This document shows, piece after piece, positions 57,789 through 64,000 of a stretch of DNA of 64,000 nucleotides. The DNA comes from Aquarana catesbeiana (taxonomy: Eukaryota; Chordata; Amphibia; Anura; Ranidae). The stretch's first letter is position 1; every line of letters begins with the position of its first letter. A model generated the notes under the pieces. The model searched no databases. It was not told the DNA's origin and was given only the letters and a program-made list of their open reading frames with translations. The stretch lies in the NCBI RefSeq assembly GCF_042186555.1, contig NC_133334.1:213404720-213468719 (forward strand), written 5' to 3'. Both the position numbers and the translations under genes were made by a program.

Positions 57789-58170
57789 AAAACAAAAACA
57801 GCAAACCTTGCCAGTCGAGTCACTTGCCAGACGTCCATTCTAGGCAAGCAGAGGCAATCTCCCCACCACCACTGGGGTATCTTGTGCCTGAACAGCCACT
57901 CGCCCGCCCATGGCTGGGCCCTGAGCTTGCACCGCATAGATGGTATGCTGGAATCCGGAGTTATCCTGACTGGACGCCAAGCAGGAACAAACGAAATGTA
58001 GGTCCATGGAGGAGGACAAAAAAGGAACGCAGTCCCTAGTGGTGAGTTCAAATTTATGGGTATGGAGTCCTATAGCATTGGAGAGGAGGCGGGGTTAACC
58101 CACACGTAGGCTGCCATGGAGTCTGTCAGGAAAGGGGCATTTGGATAAGCCGAATTCCCAGCAATCATTT

Positions 58171-58629
58171 GTCAGTCTGTGTTGGGGTAGTTTAGGGAAA
58201 GCTGACACTCTGTGTGTAGAGAGAGTTAGCTACTATTGTTTTTCTTTTTAAATTTTGCCTGTTGCAGAGACATACCCCCATTAGATTCCAGTCTGTACAG
58301 ACTGTGTGGCCACTTACTAATTCAGCAGAATCCACAGACAGCCTTAATCTTTTATAAAACACAGAGGTTGAATTCAAAATAGTTTTACTTCAGAGAGGCG
58401 CAATATAAAAGATGTTTTCTAGTTGTGTGCATAGCCTTTCCATGCACACCGTTCTCTAAAAGATAGTTATAAATTTAGTCGGTTGCACTTTTATTTAACT
58501 TGCTGCATATGGCATCAGGACACATTAGATGCCTTTAGCTGCCTCTGTGCTCTGCTTGGTTTGTGGGGTGTTTCTGCACCATTAAGGAGGAATGAGCTCA
58601 CTCCATGCATACCAGCCCTTAATTTATCA
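58171..58629. other. Non-coding stretch
   Basis: No ORF with a domain, array or terminal repeat recognised. Confidence 0.4.
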
Positions 58630-58637
58630 CTGTATAT

Positions 58638-59124
58638 CAGGGGCAGACCGTCAATTAAGGGCGCATGGGTGCTGCCCTCCCCCCCTGTCTATTGCCGACT
58701 CCCCTATCCATGTGTCCGGCCCCTTTCAGGACACCGGTGCATGGATTCCAATGCGGGGGGCTGTTTTTTTTGAAGCACCGATTAGAGCCAGAGGCTCCAA
58801 TAGGCTTTGATATAGGGTGGGCTTGGGTTGCAGAGAGTGCGCTCTGAGCCCACCCAGGTGTTTTAAAACAGCGAATCAATATTCACTGTTGTAACACTGA
58901 TCCTCCTCCCGGCCAATCAGGAAGTGGGTTTTAAAACCTGTCACCCAATTGGCTGAAAGGACAGGTGATCCTTTTGGATGCCTAGGAGGAGGAGGGGAGT
59001 AGCTGGAAGCAGCCATGAAGGAGAGGACTCGGAGCCGATCTGCTGCCTGCCACCTGCCATGATGGGGTAAGTGCCAGACCAACCGGCAAACAGGTGGGTT
59101 CCGCTCAAGGGGAAGCCGCCACTG
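58638..59124. mobile_element. Non-autonomous hAT element, 8-bp duplication
   Basis: It begins CAGGGGCAGACCGTC and ends AAGCCGCCACTG, with CTGTATAT at 58630-58637 and 59125-59132. It shares interior words with the hAT element at 31614 (ACAGCGAATCAATATTCACT). No transposase. Confidence 0.9.
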
Positions 59125-59132
59125 CTGTATAT

Positions 59133-60079
59133 GCTCCAATATGGAGACTCTCATAGACTAAAGTTAGGACCGCTCTATACAGAGCGGTCCAAGGCGCAGT
59201 GCAGCTTCACACAAAGTTGTGCAACTAAAACCTCTGGTTTTAACATAAATCGACATTTTATTTCTTTATTTTTCCTGGCTAGATAGTGAGCTGGGAAATG
59301 CATTTGATTTTGTTTGCTTAGTTCAAAGCCATTCCATGTATCTTGATCTAGGTGCTACTTATAAATTGGAGAGGTTGCCATTTTTGTTTAGCTTGATACA
59401 CTATATACTTATTGTATAGGTATATGGTTTGGGTTTGGTGTCTTAAGGTCTATTTTTGGAAGAGGTATATTTCATTTACTTTGCTAGGGACTTTTTTATT
59501 TCCACATCAGCAGTGTACACTTGTTGCTGATACATTTAAAACTGACAGTTATTTGCAGAACATCAACGCATACTTGTGCCGACTGAGGGTTGACTCAGAG
59601 TTTTTGCCTCGTTCACAGTCAGTTTTACTTGAAATTGTACCCAGATAGCAAGGATAACTTGCCACAAATTTGTTACAGTTTGAATTGTAAGTCTGTTAAC
59701 TTGCTGCACATTTTTACTGGCAAGTTGTACACTTGCAGAGCAGTGGAAGCACACGTTCTAGTTGACACTTTTCCAATTTGTAGCAAATTTGCGTGGCAAG
59801 TCTCTAACAAGAGCAAAGTTGCAGTGGTGAGTCTACAGCAAGAGCTCTGCAAGTCTACAGCATGAAAATTCAGTCACAGTGACCCCTGTGGTGGGATGAC
59901 TATTGCACAACATAACCAAACCAGAACTTGGAGCAGACTTGCAGAATGTTTGCAAAGAAAGTTGATCTGGAGTCAATGCTCACTTGCTGCAATTGTGCAT
60001 TAAACTTGTGAAGCCTGGAAAGTCTAGCAATAGCTAAGCAAGTAATTTTCAAACTTGCAGCACAATTGCTTGCTATCTG
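59133..60079. other. AT-rich stretch with recurring ACTTGC words
   Basis: Between ~59600 and 60070 the words ACTTGC, CTTGCAG and GCAAGT recur many times without a fixed period. It may be a decayed repeat. No gene found. Confidence 0.35.
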
Positions 60080-60400
60080 GGCAGCACTTCCACCTAGCAG
60101 CACTAGGGTTGTTAGTTGGAATCACAATCAAGGCACTACCTGCATAGAGTTTGCATGTTCTCCCTGTGCCTGTGTGGGTTTCTTCTGGGTACACTGGTTT
60201 CCTCCCACACTCCAAAAACATGCTGGTAGCTTAATTTGCCCTGGTATGTGTGAATGTGAGTTAGGGGGCCTTAGATTTTGAGCTTCATACAAGTAGGGAC
60301 TGATGTGAATGTATAATACAGTATACAGTATGTGTAAAGCACTGCGTAAATTGACAGCACTATATAAGTAGCTGTAATAATAACAACCCACTCTCTCAAA
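60080..60400 (+). mobile_element. L2-like LINE/SINE 3' segment
   Basis: GTTTGCATGTTCTCCCTGTG, GGTTTCCTCCCACACTCCAA and the tail GCACTATATAAGTAGCTGTA then ATAATAA are widespread vertebrate LINE/SINE-tail words, similar to L2-type 3' ends. No coding part is kept. Confidence 0.55.
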
Positions 60401-60849
60401 GTTTCTATAAACAGTACCGTGGACTCATACAACCAATAAATCTCTCCAGCATTGTACCGAACATGTTTATGGTTGTAAGCTATATGCTTCATGTTGTTTT
60501 TATGCTCATGCTCATTTATGATGATGTATTTTTAATTTCAACAAATCCTTAGATTTACTCCATTTACTTGTTATGACCTCTATGATCACCTCGTTTAAAG
60601 TCTCATGGGCTAAGTTTGTTGTATTATTGAAAAATGTTATACACTGTTTTATTGTGAATGAGATTTTAATAATTTGGGGAAACATTTGGGGATTTTAAGA
60701 TATACAGAGAGTGCTATGTCCTTTTTTTCCTGAGTTGCAATGCTGAAATATTTCCTTGTATTGTGAGTGTTTTGGAAGGGGAGAGTGAATCCTCTATTAT
60801 AGCTCATCCTGGCTGTTTAAAGCGACCCTGACTTTTAGACCTTTTATAA

Positions 60850-60935
60850 TCTTAAGGTCCACTGAAGAAGGTTGGAGTTTGTCCACTAGTGTTCATGGTG
60901 GTGGAGTGTACGCGTTTTTGGTTCGCCGTTGTTTT
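60850..60935 (+). other. Possible decayed hammerhead motif
   Basis: ACTGAAGAAGG at 60861-60871 resembles the 5' core of HHR1, and TACGCGTT at ~60909-60916 resembles the stem III palindrome, but the intervening GAA is lost (GTGTACGCG). It is reported only because the spacing and AT-rich downstream tail recall HHR1 and HHR2. Confidence 0.2.
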
Positions 60936-61068
60936 TCCTTCGTAAGTCTTCATTGGTTGAATTCAGTCATTATCAGCCTTGGACGACTGATTTAATGGAC
61001 TTTAATTTAATTTATTACCACAAGCACTTTTCTTATTTTTTTTTTCATTTCTAGAAGCACTGATTTAA

Positions 61069-61186
61069 AGCGGAGTTCTGCTTAAAAAAAAAAAAAAATT
61101 AAAAGTCAGCAGCTACAAATACTGCAGCTGCTGACTTTTAATAATTGAACACTTACCTGTCCCAGGGTCCAGCGATGCAGGGGATC
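61069..61186. mobile_element. Left end of TTAA MITE
   Basis: AGCGGAGTTCTGCTT after TTAA (61065-61068), followed by the same GTCAGCAGCTAC hairpin as the MITE at 23269. It is cut at ~61187 by Tc1 sequence. Confidence 0.75.
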
Positions 61187-61535
61187 GAGAGTGAGAGTGA
61201 TAACACCAAATTTAACACACCTGCTCCCCATTCACATCTGAGACCTTGTAACACTAACAAGTCACATGACACTGGAGAGGGAAAATGGCTAATTGGGCAG
61301 AATTTGGACATTTTCATTCAGGAGTGTACTCACTTTTGTTGCCAGCGGTTTAGACATTAATGGCTGTGTGTTGAGTTGTTTTGAGGGGACAGCAAATTTA
61401 CACTGTTATATAAGCTGTACACTCACTACTTTACATTGTAGCAAAGTGTAATTTCTTCAGTGTTGTCACATGAAAAGATATAATAAAATATTTACAAAAA
61501 TGTGAGGGGTGTACTCACTTTTGTGAGATACTGTA
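61187..61535. mobile_element. Tc1-like family T1, copy C (one end)
   Basis: Bases match the 5' flank of the transposase and the terminal repeat of copies A and B, ending GTGAGATACTGTA at 61535. The transposase gene is absent. Confidence 0.85.
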
Positions 61536-61699
61536 AGATAGATCCTTGGCTGAAAAGGAAAGGAGGGTTGGGTTCCGCTTGAGAGTATATTCATATTTGA
61601 TTGAATAACTGACTTGAAGTACAGGAGCCTGGACTCAATATTTGCAACTGTCTAATTTGTATGATATAAAATACATACAAACACAATAAAAGTGCAGGA

Positions 61700-62520
61700 A
61701 AGCTTACCTATGTAACTATGTATTGTAGAGCAGAAGAAGAAGCATTTTATATCTCAAATTCATAAAATATTGATAACAGAAACTATTTTCAGGCTCACTA
61801 TTATATTCCTTTAGAGAACTGGGAAAATAAATTGCAAATTAAACTTGATGATCAAACCATTTCAACAACGTCTAATCCCTACTAATATACCTAATCTTTT
61901 ACAAAGAATTTCTCTAAACCAGCGGTCTCCACACAGTGGCCCGAGGGCTAGATGTGGTGCTTTGCTTGCCTTTATCTGGCCCTTGAAGCACCATACCATC
62001 CACTGACACCAATGATGGGGCACCACTCCTCCCACAGGAACCAATGACAGGGCACTGTTCCTTGCACTAAAAAAAATGATGGGGCACTATTTGCTTTCAC
62101 TGGCCACAGTCTGGCCCCTCTAAAGCCTCAAGGACTAAACTGGCCATTTGTTTAGAAGGTTTTTAGACCCCTGCTCTAAACAGATCAAAGAACTACTGGA
62201 GATGCCAGAATAAGATCCTGGCTCACATATGATGGAAATGTAATACGTTTATCTAGGAAGATTGGGAGCAGGAACTTTTAATGTGTCTGAATCAAGATAC
62301 TACAATATGACATTAAAAAAGATATTATAATCATCTTAAAAAGGATTTTTTTCACAAAGGTGCAAAACAAGTATTTGCTTGATATGTTTCACCAAAGTAA
62401 TACATTTATCCTTTTAGGCAAAAAAAGCTTTCCATTTGACAGAAGAATGAGTGAAAATATGAAAATAACTGGTATTATTGTAACTTAGAATGAATTCGGT
62501 AATTTAAACATCTGTATTAA
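61700..62520 (+). pseudogene. Decayed L1-like ORF2 C-terminal remnant
   Basis: Broken frames include YYIPLENWENKLQI and, after a hAT insertion, a zinc-knuckle-like YWRCQNKILAHI.WKC followed by EDWEQELL, which resembles the C-rich end of L1-type ORF2. Many stops and frameshifts. Limits are approximate; the sequence down to 62730 is AT-rich and featureless. Confidence 0.5.
61920..62173. mobile_element. Short hAT (Charlie-like) element
   Basis: It runs from CAGCGGTCTCCACACAGTGG to TTTTAGACCCCTG with CTCTAAAC on both sides (61912-61919, 62174-62181). GATGGGGCACTATT-like units repeat inside. It lies within the L1 remnant. Confidence 0.9.
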
Positions 62521-62734
62521 AATTCTATTATGTATAGAAAGTACAATTATACGTAATCCCTGGAATATGACAAGTTAAATTAAGATAATGGTAAAGTAAC
62601 TATTTACGCAGAAATAGATAGATATGTAAAGGGGGGTGGGGGGCAAAATAAAAAGAATTTACACACCAATATATATATGTAAAGGGGGGGTGGGGGCAAA
62701 AAAAAAAAAGTATAAATAGATAAAGGTAGACTAA

Positions 62735-63158
62735 TGCCGCATACACACGATCGGAATTTCCGTCAGAAAAAAACTGGATGGTTTTTCCAACGGAAGTCCG
62801 CTCAAGTTTGCCTTGCATACACACAGTCACACAAAAGTTCTCTGAACTTTCGACCATCAAGAACGCGGTGACATACAACACTACGACGAGCCGAGAAAAT
62901 GAAGTTCAATGCTTCCGAGCATGTGTCGAATTGTTTCCGAGCATGCGTCGTTTTTTGCGCGTCCAAATTGCATACAGACGATCGCATTTTCGGATAGGAA
63001 CTTTTCCCGACCGAAAAATAGAGAACGTGCTCCCAATCTTTTGCTGGCTGGAATTCTGCCAGCAAAAGACTGATAGAGCATGCATACGGTCGCATTTTCG
63101 GAAAAAAAGCTCTCATCTGAGTTTTGCTGGGGGCATTTCCGATCGTGTGTACACGGCA
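62735..63158. mobile_element. Harbinger-derived MITE
   Basis: It begins TGCCGCATACACACGATCGG after TAA and ends CCGATCGTGTGTACACGGCA. TTCCGA and TTTCGG words recur inside. The right flank is TTG and not TAA, so the three-base duplication has decayed or is atypical. Confidence 0.85.
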
Positions 63159-63843
63159 TTGTTTGTTTTATGTGTTGAGTATGACTGAACATGTGTTTAA
63201 TTTTTTTTTTTTTATCTTTTTTTATTCTTGTTGCTTTGCAAGTACTACATATTTATATTACACTAAGGATATATTAAGTAAAAGAAAAACAAAAACAAGC
63301 AAATAAATATTGTTTGATCTACATGAAAATTGTTTAATTAAGGACTTCAGTCAATTGGATTTCTTGATTTGAATGCTTCTCATCAAATGGGAAAAATTTG
63401 ATTTTGAAGAAATACGAGGTTATAATTCATTTATATCTCAAACTTACTTATTTATCAGTACTTACAAATGTATGAGCTTTACGAAAACTTTTATTTAGTT
63501 CTTGTTTGCCTCAAGCTTCAATATTGAGGAAAACTCAACTCAGCCATTGCTGACATCCCCTTCTGAAAACATTCATTATCTAATTATCTGTATTTAGCCA
63601 TTGTTATTACCCCCTTAGCACTATGTTTCTCCCTAGAAAAACATGCAAAAATTTAGTTTTTTTATAATACACATGTTAAAATGTGTGTTTTAGGCCTGAC
63701 AGTTATCTTAATACTCCAAAACATTATACATTTTCTGAAAGCAAAGAACGTTTAAAATTAAAAAGGTAATAGCTGCATATTTTTAGTTTTAGCATTTTGT
63801 ACCACTGTTTTTCAAACATATATTTTCAGTAAAAATATACTGA
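63159..63843. other. AT-rich stretch, nothing recognised
   Basis: Long T and A runs; no gene, repeat ends or RNA motif seen. Confidence 0.45.
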
Positions 63844-64000
63844 TGCCCCGTACACACAATCGGAATTTCGGCCAACTAAAGACCGATGAGAGCTTTTGGT
63901 CGGAAAATGCGACCATGTGTATGCTCCATCGGACTTTTGCTGGCCGAATTTCTGCCAGCTAAAGTTTGAGAGCATGTTCTCAGTTTTTCTGACGGGAAAA
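63844..64000. mobile_element. Harbinger-derived MITE, running out of the window
   Basis: TGCCCCGTACACACAATCGG begins after TGA at 63841-63843, and TCGGAAAATGCGACC words follow. The right end lies outside. Confidence 0.82.

Larger units (their letters stand above)
34629..58170 (-). mobile_element. Degraded DIRS-type retrotransposon, split by nested insertions
   Basis: Minus-strand pieces in order are: 57804-58170 (putative 5' terminal region), 42240-45151 (leader, gag, RT), 40503-41500 (RNase H region and start of the recombinase) and 34629-34645 (recombinase continuation). They are separated by L1 B (45152-57788), a hammerhead-bearing sequence (~41500-42240) and a Harbinger (34649-40499). 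DIRS elements integrate with a tyrosine recombinase and not with an integrase. Multiple frameshifts and stops show it is dead. Assignment of 57804-58170 rests only on continuity across the L1 target duplication. Confidence 0.72.

Noticed and set aside
59600..60070. A tandem array based on ACTTGC words.
   Set aside because: The words recur but without a constant period, so a true tandem repeat could not be supported.

Overview
The window looks like a transposon-dense vertebrate genome, most likely an anuran amphibian and probably a ranoid (true-frog-like) species. This rests on L1/Tx1-type LINEs, DIRS retrotransposons, Tc1, hAT and PIF/Harbinger DNA transposons, many TTAA-flanked MITEs, eukaryotic nuclear tRNA genes with internal promoters, and GT-AG introns. 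There are no bacterial operons. I found no complete host protein-coding gene. The only possible host mRNA piece is a 3'-UTR-like stretch at the left edge (1-2860, + strand).

Layout. 3.2-9.6 kb: a full-length young L1-like element (copy 1) with an open ORF1 and an ORF2 stopped by one nonsense codon. 9.7-15.1 kb: two decayed Tc1 elements and three MITEs. 15.2-15.3 kb: a hammerhead-ribozyme-like motif. 16.7-21.5 kb: four tRNA genes (Ile-AAT, Ala-TGC, Gln-CTG, Gln-TTG) around a 776-bp tandem duplication of a 20-bp minisatellite; the duplication ends exactly at the tRNA-Ala boundary. 22.2-32.9 kb: minisatellites, and an old L1-like ORF2 split by two back-to-back TTAA MITEs and a hAT element. 34.6-40.5 kb: a PIF/Harbinger element carrying a MADF gene, a divergent Myb-like gene and a transposase lacking its catalytic region. 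40.5-58.2 kb: a degraded DIRS element on the minus strand. The Harbinger sits in its tyrosine-recombinase ORF, a hammerhead-bearing sequence sits in its RT/RNase H region, and a second L1-like element (B) sits near its 5' end. Element B is itself split by L1 copy 2, which is nearly identical to copy 1. 58.2-64 kb: hAT, L2-like, Tc1, L1 and Harbinger-MITE remnants.

How the parts relate. The most informative feature is stratigraphy: exact target-site duplications allow several insertions to be ordered (DIRS, then L1 B, then L1 copy 2; DIRS, then Harbinger; old L1, then TTAA MITEs and hAT). L1 copies 1 and 2 share very similar sequence and the same 3' end (ACAAG, no poly-A tail), with 14-16 bp duplications whose first bases are A-rich, which suggests a recently mobile lineage. 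The Harbinger probably supplied the termini of the MITEs at 19.8, 62.7 and 63.8 kb. The two hammerhead-like motifs share an architecture with self-complementary 6-nt stem III sequences that differ but keep complementarity; this is the strongest hint of functional RNA outside the tRNAs. All family assignments were made by reading motifs, with no database search.
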